From CAYUHZ01 sp964444625 (GTDB taxonomy: Bacteria; Patescibacteriota; Patescibacteriia; Patescibacteriales; GWC2-42-12): a stretch of 21,636 nucleotides of DNA. Below, piece after piece: positions 1-5,795 of the stretch; the stretch's first letter is position 1; every line of letters begins with the position of its first letter. The notes beneath the pieces are model-generated. The model was given only the letters and a program-made list of their open reading frames with translations. It had not been told where the DNA came from and ran no database searches. Location: contig CAYUHZ010000012.1 of the NCBI GenBank assembly GCA_964444625.1, forward strand, positions 1-21,636, given 5' to 3'. A program made the translations under genes and the position numbers.

Positions 1-60
1 AAGATGTTAAAAATTAATTTTGATTATAAAAAATAGAATTCTTTTGGTATTTTTTTGGTC

Positions 61-93
61 ATATTAGGGTTCATTGAATTAATTCTGTTGAAA
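61..93 (+). repeat. Left terminal inverted repeat of the IS
   Basis: This 33-bp repeat starts ATATTAGGG and pairs with 1117-1149 with two mismatches (bases 10 and 12). It overlaps the transposase stop codon at 79-81, so the end of the gene and the transposase binding site are the same DNA. Confidence 0.9.
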
Positions 94-1053
94 ATTGATG
101 TGATTGCAGTTAACTGTTGTTCTTGTTCTGGTCAGTGAAGTTGCTCTGAGTTGCAGTGATTCTGGGGTGCGAATATGTTTACAGCGATCACGGATTATTT
201 TGTTAAAAGATTCCAGGCAGCCAGTAGTCGTATGTGGCAAATGCAATTCGGGGTATTTCAGGTAAGCTCTAAATTCGGACAAGCGTCTCAGAAACTCCAT
301 GCCAACCTCCTGATATCTATGCGGGCAATTTTTGGAAGTCAGTAATTCATATAGGTTTTCCGAGTATTCGATTTCATGTTCTTTGGTTTTTAGCAATTTG
401 CAAACTGCGGTATAAATCTCTTTTCTGATTGGGCGGTCTGGCAATTTTTTCCAAAATCCGAGCTGGACTTTGAATTGCGCCAGCAGATGGAAATGGCACC
501 GTTGACTTATCCAGGGCTTCTGTTTGGCTATCTGGCACAAACCACGGAAACCATCGGAAACAAGGGATACAATGCGATTTTCAATGTCTAGCGGTATGGT
601 GGCTAATGCATTCGCCCAACCGGTGCCAGTCTCACGGCCAGCTACTAGTAATGGGTCGAGAAAATAGGCTTTGCCGCCGGTTGTCGAACGAACGGCCAGC
701 AGATACAAAGTAAATCGTTTGTCGTCTAATTCAAACCAGAGCGCATCAGCAAGTAGCACGAGCCAACCAATCGGATATTCGCTCGCCCGCACTTTAACTG
801 TCATGGCTTTCTTGGGCCGATAGCTAAGTGCCGACGAGCCAACTGAACCTTTGCGATCGGCTATATGCGCAACCTTATGGCCTTTGCCAAGAACTCTATC
901 AAGCAACTTCGGATTAGCCCTTACGGGTTTGCGGCCACGCTTTTTAGGACGAATCGGCCAGGTCTTTTTGCACAATGAACATTGCTTTCTTTTACCGCCA
1001 AATTTGTAAATTTTCGCCTTACAGCAAGACGATTTCCCATGTAATATATTCAT
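79..1053 (-). CDS. DDE transposase, IS256/IS1249-like (MULE-type fold)
   Basis: This 324-residue protein would cut and join the ends of the surrounding insertion sequence. The N-terminus holds a cysteine-rich zinc-ribbon-like segment (C10, C11, C25, C28) followed by a basic stretch KKRGRKP, both suited to DNA binding. The likely catalytic triad is D103 (in ADALWF), D167 (in SDGFRG) and E281 (in GCLESFN). A CxxH pair (C186, H189) lies between the second Asp and the Glu, a signature shared by IS256 and Mutator-type transposases. The reading frame is intact and its end lies inside the left terminal repeat, which argues for a recent, possibly active copy. The exact IS family is inferred from motifs; a related family with the same fold remains possible. 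Confidence 0.85.
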   Translation of the reverse strand: MNILHGKSSCCKAKIYKFGGKRKQCSLCKKTWPIRPKKRGRKPVRANPKLLDRVLGKGHKVAHIADRKGSVGSSALSYRPKKAMTVKVRASEYPIGWLVLLADALWFELDDKRFTLYLLAVRSTTGGKAYFLDPLLVAGRETGTGWANALATIPLDIENRIVSLVSDGFRGLCQIAKQKPWISQRCHFHLLAQFKVQLGFWKKLPDRPIRKEIYTAVCKLLKTKEHEIEYSENLYELLTSKNCPHRYQEVGMEFLRRLSEFRAYLKYPELHLPHTTTGCLESFNKIIRDRCKHIRTPESLQLRATSLTRTRTTVNCNHINFQQN

Positions 1054-1060
1054 ACATGGG
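1036..1060 (-). promoter_or_regulatory. Hairpin enclosing the transposase start codon
   Basis: CCCATGTA (1036-1043) and TACATGGG (1053-1060) form a perfect 8-bp stem with a 9-nt loop. The transposase ATG (complement of 1051-1053) straddles the stem-loop junction. In several unrelated IS elements such hairpins sequester translation starts on transcripts entering from outside. That role here is inference. A second, out-of-frame ATG lies within the stem. Confidence 0.5.
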
Positions 1061-1116
1061 AATTATCCCAAAAAACACTGAATTACGCTTTAATATTAGT
1101 TAATATTTTAAATATC

Positions 1117-1149
1117 TTTCAACAGAATTAATTCAATCATCCCTAATAT
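1117..1149 (-). repeat. Right terminal inverted repeat of the IS
   Basis: This is the mate of 61-93, 31 of 33 identical in inverted orientation. It lies about 64 bp upstream of the transposase start codon, so the transposase promoter is expected within or next to it. Confidence 0.9.
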
Positions 1150-1167
1150 TTTTGGGGTATGTTTTTT

Positions 1168-1280
1168 GGCACTGTCGCCAAACTTGGAGCAAAATTTGAA
1201 AATATCCACTAAAATTAGCCTTTTAGTTGTTAAAAATGCCTAAAAAATCTGTGCCAATATTAGCTATTGGCGACAGCCCC
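1168..1280 (+). repeat. MITE-like repeat, copy A (IS6-like ends)
   Basis: This 113-bp unit begins GGCACTGTCGCCAA and ends TTGGCGACAGCCCC, so it carries its own short terminal inverted repeats (12 of 14 positions). The GG..CTGTCGC tip resembles IS6-family ends. Next to its right end is a 7-bp hairpin, GCCAATATTAGCTATTGGC (1253-1271). It contains no coding sequence. It is about 86% identical to the inverted copy at 2674-2785, with the last ~39 bases identical. It lies only 18 bp from the IS and 6 bp from the hydrolase stop codon. Confidence 0.75.
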
Positions 1281-1286
1281 CTTTTT

Positions 1287-2438
1287 TTAGAAAAATAGCG
1301 CCTTTTTTGCAACCAAACAGGCATGTGCATAAAGATAGGTTCCAGCAGACCATGCTTGATAAGGTTCACCGCTTGGTTTGCCCGTCTTACCGTGCAACCA
1401 TTCGTTAAATTCATATTTCCCCTTAAGTTCCCTGATTTGAGAAGACAATAAATTGGCTTGAGCTAACTTCTCCAATTCATTTTTAGCTTGTTTGATTTTG
1501 CTAATTTTAATCAGAGCAACAACATATAAAGCGCCGATAAAAGGCCAAATGCCGGCGTTTGAATAGCTCAGAGGTTCGCGAGCGTCGCAGTTGGCAAAAT
1601 AATCATGCCATTCTTTATCGCCCGGCTTTATCGGCGGCCAAATACACTTGCAGGGGTAGGGACGATTTATTTTATTCGTTTCAATATATTTTATGATACT
1701 CAAGGCGATTTTGGGCGTGGCTAAACCGGTGATAATCGCCAGCAGATTGCCAGCTGTATCAAACCATTCTTCGTGTTCGCGGATGTTGTCATGATTTTTC
1801 CAGCCCCAGGGATAATAATAGCCGAGTTTTGGATCGTATAATGATGAATATTTTTTTGTTTCGCCGTTGATAATCGCTTGCACATTTTCCGCTCTTTTTT
1901 TCTCGCCGAGCATTTTCAATACTCCATAGTAAAGCGCCTGATTATGCAAAACATAGCCGTATTTATGAGGAAAGGCATCTTCCCAATCATTTGTTGGCTG
2001 TTGTGCGATTAGGCCTATGTTATCAGGATCCTGGTAGCGCAACCATAGATAAGCCTGATCGATATTTTCTTTATATTTTTCCAATAATGTTTTATTTTTA
2101 TAACTTTCAGCATAAACGAAATTGCCGATAATAAACCAAAGTGGTGCATCAACGCTATTGTAGGTAACATCTGATTGTCGATCTAAATTGTAAGAACCGA
2201 CGCAATTTGGTATCAAGCCCAGTTCACCCTGATTTTTTGCCAGCAGATCAAGGCTATTAGCGATGGCTTGTTGGTACCTTTTCCCCACTAATGAAGCCCC
2301 TAGCGCAGTTGTCATACTGTCTCGTGCCCAAACAGCTTCATAACCTCCAGGCAAACCCGAAGCATAGAAACCAGTTGGCTTAACGCAAGCATCTAGAACA
2401 GTAAGTGCTTTTTTGTAGGCTAACAGTATATTAGACAT
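1287..2438 (-). CDS. Glycoside hydrolase, (alpha/alpha)6-barrel, GH100 or debranching-enzyme-like
   Basis: This 383-residue protein has no signal peptide, so it is probably cytoplasmic. It has the pattern of clan GH-G/GH-L alpha-toroid enzymes. The early motif GYEAVWARDSM (32-42) is followed by LGLIPNCVG and by NSVDAPLWF (94-102). Then come NDWEDAF (150-156) with a candidate acid Asp, the HNQALYYG helix, WFDTAGN, and SYSNAGIWPF (291-300). NEWLHGKTGKPSG (345-357) holds a candidate catalytic Glu346, followed by YQAWSAGTYLYAHACL. The NEW-hGK-tG...yQ-WS-aGyL ending resembles GH100 neutral invertases; annotation as amylo-alpha-1,6-glucosidase/glycogen debranching is the alternative. The substrate is undetermined. 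The gene sits alone, between inverted MITE-like repeats, with its stop codon close to copy A. Confidence 0.75.
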   Translation of the reverse strand: MSNILLAYKKALTVLDACVKPTGFYASGLPGGYEAVWARDSMTTALGASLVGKRYQQAIANSLDLLAKNQGELGLIPNCVGSYNLDRQSDVTYNSVDAPLWFIIGNFVYAESYKNKTLLEKYKENIDQAYLWLRYQDPDNIGLIAQQPTNDWEDAFPHKYGYVLHNQALYYGVLKMLGEKKRAENVQAIINGETKKYSSLYDPKLGYYYPWGWKNHDNIREHEEWFDTAGNLLAIITGLATPKIALSIIKYIETNKINRPYPCKCIWPPIKPGDKEWHDYFANCDAREPLSYSNAGIWPFIGALYVVALIKISKIKQAKNELEKLAQANLLSSQIRELKGKYEFNEWLHGKTGKPSGEPYQAWSAGTYLYAHACLVAKKALFF

Positions 2439-2464
2439 ATCTTTGATTTTAAATTAATACTTTC

Positions 2465-2473
2465 ATTTTAACA
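2465..2473 (-). promoter_or_regulatory. Extended -10 promoter candidate for the glycoside hydrolase gene
   Basis: Read on the minus strand this is TGTTAAAAT, an extended -10 (TGnTAAAAT) about 27 bp upstream of the start codon at 2438. No convincing -35 is seen. This would give a leader of about 20 nt and place the promoter inside the segment bracketed by the two MITE-like repeats. Confidence 0.35.
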
Positions 2474-2548
2474 AATATTTTATAAAAAAAGAAGGCATGA
2501 TAAAATCGTAAAATAAATTCGACAAATAAATTCATTAAATCATTTATT

Positions 2549-2657
2549 CCTCATAGGCTTGACTTGAGGTTTCCTTGCAAGGAAGAGTTTGAGAAACCAT
2601 TGGTTTCTCAAATAAAAAAATTTTCCTTGGGATACCTCGTGGGCTTGCCCCGAGGTA
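2549..2657. repeat. Cluster of four successive hairpins, two of them homologous
   Basis: Hairpin 1 (2549-2569) and hairpin 4 (2633-2657) share the frame CCTC[A/G]T..GCTTG..[T/C]GAGG, with paired A-T to G-C changes that keep the stem. Between them lie the 14-bp palindrome TTCCTTGCAAGGAA (2571-2584) and a 12-bp perfect inverted repeat, TTTGAGAAACCA / TGGTTTCTCAAA (2588-2599 and 2601-2612). No gene overlaps the cluster. A REP-like repeat is the best description; a terminator role is less likely because no T-run directly follows any stem. Confidence 0.65.
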
Positions 2658-2673
2658 GTTCATTAGTTATATA

Positions 2674-2785
2674 GGGGCTGTCGCCAATAGCTAATATTGG
2701 CACAGATTTTTTTAGATATTTTTAACGCTTAAAAAACTAATTTTAGCGGTTATTTTAATTTTGCTTCAAGTTTAGCGACACCGCC
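2674..2785 (-). repeat. MITE-like repeat, copy B, inverted relative to copy A
   Basis: This 112-bp unit begins GGGGCTGTCGCCAA and ends TTAGCGACACCGCC. Reverse-complemented, it aligns end to end with 1168-1280, with about 16 differences and small gaps. The 7-bp hairpin near one tip (2682-2700) is conserved exactly. No clean 8-bp target duplication is seen at its borders. Copies A and B bracket the glycoside hydrolase gene. Confidence 0.75.
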
Positions 2786-2902
2786 TTATTGTAATTTGAA
2801 AGATAAGCAAAAAATCCTTCGTAACTTAATGATTGATTTTTTGGTTATGATTTTTTGGTTATTGACAAAAATTCTAAAATTTGCGATATTTTCAAAGTAC
2901 CC

Positions 2903-3027
2903 CACAAAAATCGGCATCAAAATATCAGGAAGTCGGTGTAGAGTTTCTGAGGGATTTGTCCGAATTTCAAGCTTAACTGTAATCACATCAGTCTTCAATA
3001 AAATTAATTTTATAAGCAACTAGATAT
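2903..3027 (+). pseudogene. Degraded transposase end and terminal repeat of a related IS
   Basis: Translated on the plus strand, about 2926-2975 reads YQEVGVEFLRDLSEFQA, matching residues 248-263 of the intact transposase (YQEVGMEFLRRLSEFRA). The sequence then jumps to DNA matching that gene's last codons and left terminal repeat (AACTGTAATCACATC, 2978-2992), so about 46 codons, including the catalytic Glu region, are missing. The junction lies in a shared TTAA-like microhomology. A one-base indel upstream breaks the frame. The decayed terminal repeat runs up to 3027, immediately before the ugd start codon. Homology upstream of about 2903 is lost. Confidence 0.75.
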
Positions 3028-4416
3028 ATGAAAATTATTTATTTTGGCGGAGGTTTTGTCGGGACCTGTAGCGCGGCCGTTAGTGCTGATAGCGGTCACG
3101 AGGTGTTAGTTTATGATATCAATCATGAGCTGATAAAGAAATTGTCGTCCAACGACCAAAACATGATTGAATCGGCTTTATTTGAAAAAGGCTTAGGCGA
3201 GATGATTATCCGTAATCGCCAACGTTTGAAATTTACCAGTGAATTAAAAGATGTTCAGTCGATTATTGGAGAAATAGGAGCGGTTTTTATGTGCCTGCCC
3301 ACACCCGAAAAAAATTCCACCGGTGAAACAAATTTGGCAATTTACGAGCAGGCGGCCAATAATTTGGCCGAAGTTTTGGTCGGCAGAAACAAGGGCAAGC
3401 AGTCCCAATACGTCTTGGTTATCAACAAAAGCACTGTTCCAATAGAAATGGTGAACCGAACCAAACAAATTTTACAGACTGGCAAGGTCAAAAACTTCGG
3501 TGTCGGCGCCAATCCCGAATTTTTAGTTGAGGGCAAGGCGATTGAGGGGTCAATTAAGCCGGATCGGATTGTGGTAGGCGCTGAATCAGCCAAAGATTTT
3601 CAAATTTTTCGCGCTATCTATAACCGTTTTTACGATTCGCCCAATGTCAGCTATATTGAAGTGAATCAGTATGAAGCCGCTGCCGCTAAACTGCTGGCCA
3701 ACTTTCTGCTATTCAGCCGTTTGGCTAAATGTTTTGATGTGGTAGGGCGGGTTTGCGAAAGCTTTGATCAGATTCATTTTGAAAACATCAGGAAAGTTTT
3801 GATCACCGATCCGCGGATCGGGGATTGGGGTTTTTACAACAGCTTGTTTGCCGGCGGCAGCTGCTTTATCAAGGACGCGCGATCCCTGGCTCATCAGCTG
3901 GAGAAGAAAAATGCCAAGGCCGACTTAATTAAGGGGGTATTGCGAGCCAACGAAAGGCAGTTGGCAAATTTTTTAGCGCGAGCAGAAAATGAATTGAAAT
4001 TCAGCTGGCGCGGCAAAACCGTCGCTCTGCTCGGCTTGGCTTTCAAGCGCAATACTAATGATATTCGCAATTCTGGCGCGATCGGCGCCACAGAATGGCT
4101 GCTGGCCAAGGGAGTTAAAGAAATCAAAGCGTTTGATTTTGTGGCAGGCCAAAATTTCATCAAATATTTTTCCCGGCAGAAGCCGGCGAAAATCAAGTTG
4201 ATGGCAAGCGAGCAAGAGGCGATGACCGACTGCCAAGCCATGATAATCGCCACTGACTGGCCGCAGTTTCGGGAGATTGAAAACCAGATCAAGCGCTATT
4301 TGCCCCAGCGCGCCTTGATTATGGATGGCCGGCGGATCTTGCAGAGCAAGTACCAGAAGCTAGTCAAAGCCGGTTACCAGATAATCGCGGTTGGTTCAAA
4401 ATCGATTAAACAATAA
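3028..4416 (+). CDS. ugd: UDP-glucose 6-dehydrogenase (UDP-glucose/GDP-mannose dehydrogenase family)
   Basis: This 462-residue cytoplasmic enzyme of the family oxidises UDP-glucose to UDP-glucuronate with two NAD+, supplying acidic sugar for surface polysaccharide. The N-terminal Rossmann domain starts MKIIYFGGGFVGT (residues 1-13). STVP (135-138) and NPEFLVEGKAI (162-172) follow. K221 (AAAKLLAN) and the nucleophile C279 in GGSCFIKD are present. The C-terminal UDP-binding domain has LGLAFKRNTNDIRNS (335-349) and ATDWPQF. The usual GGSCFPKD is GGSCFIKD here, and the segment before it is unusual. The exact substrate (UDP-glucose, UDP-ManNAc or GDP-mannose) cannot be fixed from sequence alone. 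The N-terminus is native although an IS scar ends at the base before the ATG, so the original upstream region has been replaced. Confidence 0.88.
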   Translation: MKIIYFGGGFVGTCSAAVSADSGHEVLVYDINHELIKKLSSNDQNMIESALFEKGLGEMIIRNRQRLKFTSELKDVQSIIGEIGAVFMCLPTPEKNSTGETNLAIYEQAANNLAEVLVGRNKGKQSQYVLVINKSTVPIEMVNRTKQILQTGKVKNFGVGANPEFLVEGKAIEGSIKPDRIVVGAESAKDFQIFRAIYNRFYDSPNVSYIEVNQYEAAAAKLLANFLLFSRLAKCFDVVGRVCESFDQIHFENIRKVLITDPRIGDWGFYNSLFAGGSCFIKDARSLAHQLEKKNAKADLIKGVLRANERQLANFLARAENELKFSWRGKTVALLGLAFKRNTNDIRNSGAIGATEWLLAKGVKEIKAFDFVAGQNFIKYFSRQKPAKIKLMASEQEAMTDCQAMIIATDWPQFREIENQIKRYLPQRALIMDGRRILQSKYQKLVKAGYQIIAVGSKSIKQ

Positions 4417-4447
4417 TATTGCAAGAGGGGGCGCGCATAGATTTTTC

Positions 4448-4478
4448 TTCGCTAGATCATAGAAGCGAAACATCTTTT
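4448..4478 (+). terminator. Weak intrinsic terminator candidate after ugd
   Basis: TTCGCT (4448-4453) pairs with AGCGAA (4464-4469) across a 10-nt loop, and a T-run (4474-4478) begins five bases later. The 6-bp stem and the gap before the T-run make this a weak candidate. It lies 31 bp after the ugd stop codon. Confidence 0.35.
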
Positions 4479-4485
4479 TAAAATA

Positions 4486-4548
4486 AATTCAGCGTTCGGA
4501 TTTTCGCGGAAAAAAGTTCGGATTTCGTTCAGGGTGTGGAGCTGAATT
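4486..4548 (+). promoter_or_regulatory. Structured 63-bp element upstream of the zincin gene
   Basis: AATTCAGC (4486-4493) and GCTGAATT (4541-4548) form an 8-bp inverted repeat. It encloses two direct repeats of GTTCGGATTT(T)CG, at 4494-4506 and 4516-4527, 22 bp apart (about two helical turns). Between them lies the small hairpin TTTTC-GCG-GAAAA. The element ends 17 bp before the ATG at 4566. It could be an operator with two protein sites or a structured 5' leader; no known family was recognised. Confidence 0.4.
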
Positions 4549-4565
4549 AATAAAAAAACTACGAA

Positions 4566-4955
4566 ATGAAAAATATTAATTTGCAAGAATTTGAATGTTT
4601 GTTATCTGAAGCTTATGACGGTTTACCTTCAGAATTAAAAAATAAATTACACAACGTAGCAATTATAGCTGAAAATAAACCAACTTCAGATCAATTACAA
4701 ACACTCGGACGTGCCGCGAATGAGCATGATCTCTTTGGGTTGTTTGAGGGTTATTCTCAAGCCAGCAGGCTTAATTTCGGTCCGGTTCTGCCTGACCGGA
4801 TAACATTGTTTAGAATACCGATTTTAAGGCATTGTTCAGATTTGCCCGAGGTGAAAGAAAAAATTCTTTCAACTTTAAAACACGAGATAGCCCATCATTT
4901 CGGTTCCGATGAATTGGGAGCCGGTAAAGCTAGCCGTAAAAAATTTAAAATATAA
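4566..4955 (+). CDS. Small zincin-like metallopeptidase (PF06262/DUF1025 type)
   Basis: This 129-residue soluble protein has no signal peptide. The zinc-binding motif HEIAHHFG (106-113) supplies H106, catalytic E107 and H110. The preceding LPDRITLFRIPILRHC (75-90) and the early DGLPSELKN segment (18-26) match the layout of the short zincin_1 family (PF06262). Those proteins are roughly this length and consist of little beyond the HExxHH core. The substrate of the family is not well established. The gene stands alone between ugd and convergent cheC, with a structured element just upstream and a bidirectional terminator at its end. The basic tail KASRKKFKI is unremarkable. Confidence 0.8.
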   Translation: MKNINLQEFECLLSEAYDGLPSELKNKLHNVAIIAENKPTSDQLQTLGRAANEHDLFGLFEGYSQASRLNFGPVLPDRITLFRIPILRHCSDLPEVKEKILSTLKHEIAHHFGSDELGAGKASRKKFKI

Positions 4956-4980
4956 AAACGTCTAAATTTAAACGTTTTTT
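4954..4980. terminator. Bidirectional terminator between zincin and cheC genes
   Basis: AAAAACGT (4954-4961) and ACGTTTTT (4972-4979) form an 8-bp stem with a 10-nt loop, with a T-run on the plus strand and the matching A-run serving the minus strand. It overlaps the zincin stop codon and lies 11 bp from the end of convergent cheC, so it can serve both genes. Confidence 0.7.
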
Positions 4981-4990
4981 GAAAGTAGTT

Positions 4991-5626
4991 TTAGCTTAAT
5001 TTTTTCTTTGCCATATCCAAAATTTTCTGAGTGAATTTTGGATCAACAACTAAATACAATTCGGTAACAGTCTCTTGATCGGCGATTTTCAAATTCACTT
5101 CAAAGGTAAAGACTGTATCGGAAAAACTTTGAGTTTGTTCAGATAGAGTTTTCAATACTTTGCCTAGTTGATCATAGCTTATCTCGGAAACTGAATGCAT
5201 AATATCCAAGCCGAGAAATTTTGACAAGGCGGTTAAATATGATCCGGCCAAAATATTGCCAATTTCTTTTAGCGTTGACAAGTCGTTTTCGTTTAACGTT
5301 TTACGATCTACCGGTTCATTAGTCATTATGGGATTCACCATATTGGAGATTTTCAAACCGGAATCTCCTGGCAAAATAAACAGTAAAATGCCGTTGGCGT
5401 CACCATTAATTTTTACTATTAAAGTTGTTGTTTCTAGGCCGTCTTTATCGATAAATTTTATTGTATTATCAATATTGCTGATACTAACCTCAGGAACGGT
5501 TAGTCCAATTCTTTTATTGACTAGTTGTGATAATGCGATTGAAGCATGACTTGCTCCAATATTAACAACCTCCTTCAGTTGGTCTAGCTCAAAATCAGTC
5601 AAAGAAATATTAGTGTTATTCTCCAT
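4991..5626 (-). CDS. cheC: CheC-family CheY-P phosphatase
   Basis: This 211-residue cytoplasmic protein belongs to the CheC/CheX/FliY phosphatase family, which dephosphorylates CheY-like response regulators. The family signature D/S-xxx-E-xx-N-x22-P appears in full at the first site: D15, E19, N22, P45. It recurs at the second site as S117, E121, N124, but the final proline is replaced by S147. The helices LKEVVNIGASHASIALSQL and LKEIGNILAGSYLTALSKF are the two pseudo-symmetric halves. No CheA, CheY, CheW or receptor gene lies nearby, so its partner is elsewhere or it acts in another two-component circuit. It is divergent from the unknown gene at 5796 and has a good sigma-70-like promoter. 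Confidence 0.87.
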   Translation of the reverse strand: MENNTNISLTDFELDQLKEVVNIGASHASIALSQLVNKRIGLTVPEVSISNIDNTIKFIDKDGLETTTLIVKINGDANGILLFILPGDSGLKISNMVNPIMTNEPVDRKTLNENDLSTLKEIGNILAGSYLTALSKFLGLDIMHSVSEISYDQLGKVLKTLSEQTQSFSDTVFTFEVNLKIADQETVTELYLVVDPKFTQKILDMAKKKLS

Positions 5627-5665
5627 AATTTTTTTATTTTTTATTAATAAATTCTTTATTTACTA

Positions 5666-5693
5666 ATTTTAACACATAAATTACAAAAAGCAA
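5666..5693 (-). promoter_or_regulatory. Sigma-70-type promoter for cheC
   Basis: On the minus strand a -35 TTGCTT (complement of 5688-5693) is followed 16 bp later by TAAAAT (complement of 5666-5671), with a TGn extension before the -10. Transcription would start near 5659, leaving a ~33-nt AT-rich leader before the ATG at 5626. Confidence 0.5.
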
Positions 5694-5699
5694 GAGGTA

Positions 5700-5729
5700 T
5701 CAAGTGTATCAAGCGTGTTGTCAAGCGTG
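5700..5729. repeat. Three TCAAGYGTG direct repeats between divergent promoters
   Basis: Copies are TCAAGTGTA (5700-5708), TCAAGCGTG (5709-5717) and TCAAGCGTG (5721-5729). They lie just upstream of the cheC -35 box and of the forward promoters at 5741-5770. The position suggests an operator that could control both directions. The bound protein is unknown. Confidence 0.45.
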
Positions 5730-5740
5730 CGCAAACGTCA

Positions 5741-5770
5741 TTGGTATAATAATTTTAGTTTTGTTATAAT
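5741..5770 (+). promoter_or_regulatory. Two extended -10 promoters for the unknown gene and htrA
   Basis: TGGTATAAT (5742-5750) and TGTTATAAT (5762-5770) are both TGnTATAAT extended -10 elements. TTGGTA (5741-5746) can also serve as a -35 for the second with an 18-bp spacer. The start codon at 5796 follows the second by 25 bp. The pair likely drives 5796-7322 as one transcript. Confidence 0.55.
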
Positions 5771-5795
5771 AAATAAATCGTTTAAACGTAAATAT

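Larger units (their letters stand above)
61..1149 (-). mobile_element. Complete insertion sequence, IS256/IS1249-like, about 1.09 kb
   Basis: The element is bounded by 33-bp terminal inverted repeats (61-93 and 1117-1149) that agree at 31 of 33 positions when one is reverse-complemented. It contains a single intact transposase gene on the minus strand whose last codons lie inside the left repeat. The outer tips read ATATTAGGG. The flanking eight bases (TTTTGGTC on the left, TTTTGGGG on the right) agree at 6 of 8, so a target duplication is possible but not proven. Assignment to the IS256/IS1249 group is inference from the transposase motifs. A degraded relative lies at about 2903-3027. Confidence 0.85.
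2439..3027. other. 589-bp gene-free region: promoter, hairpin cluster, MITE copy, IS remnant
   Basis: From left to right this stretch holds the hydrolase promoter (about 2465-2473), a cluster of four hairpins (2549-2657), MITE copy B (2674-2785), a 14-bp tandem duplication with unit ATTTTTTGGTTATG at 2836-2863, and a decayed IS end (about 2903-3027). Short reading frames on both strands across 2786-3023 are explained by the IS remnant and show no independent coding character. Confidence 0.7.

Noticed and set aside
53..1157. Eight-bp target duplication flanking the IS
   Set aside because: Flanks TTTTGGTC and TTTTGGGG match at only 6 of 8 in T-rich DNA, which is not enough to claim a duplication.
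2836..2863. 14-bp tandem repeat as part of a CRISPR or iteron array
   Set aside because: Only two adjacent copies without spacers; a simple slippage duplication is more likely.
2786..3023. Short reading frames on both strands before ugd (75-77 codons)
   Set aside because: They overlay the IS remnant, lack any family pattern, and the plus-strand one ends in decayed terminal-repeat sequence.
5718..5750. TTGTCA / TATAAT as a promoter pair
   Set aside because: The spacer is 21 bp, too long; the TGn extension of the -10 box explains the promoter better.
5715..5795. Longer N-terminus for the unknown gene before htrA
   Set aside because: It would put both extended -10 boxes inside the coding region and adds an arginine-rich stub without any pattern; ATG 5796 fits the promoters.
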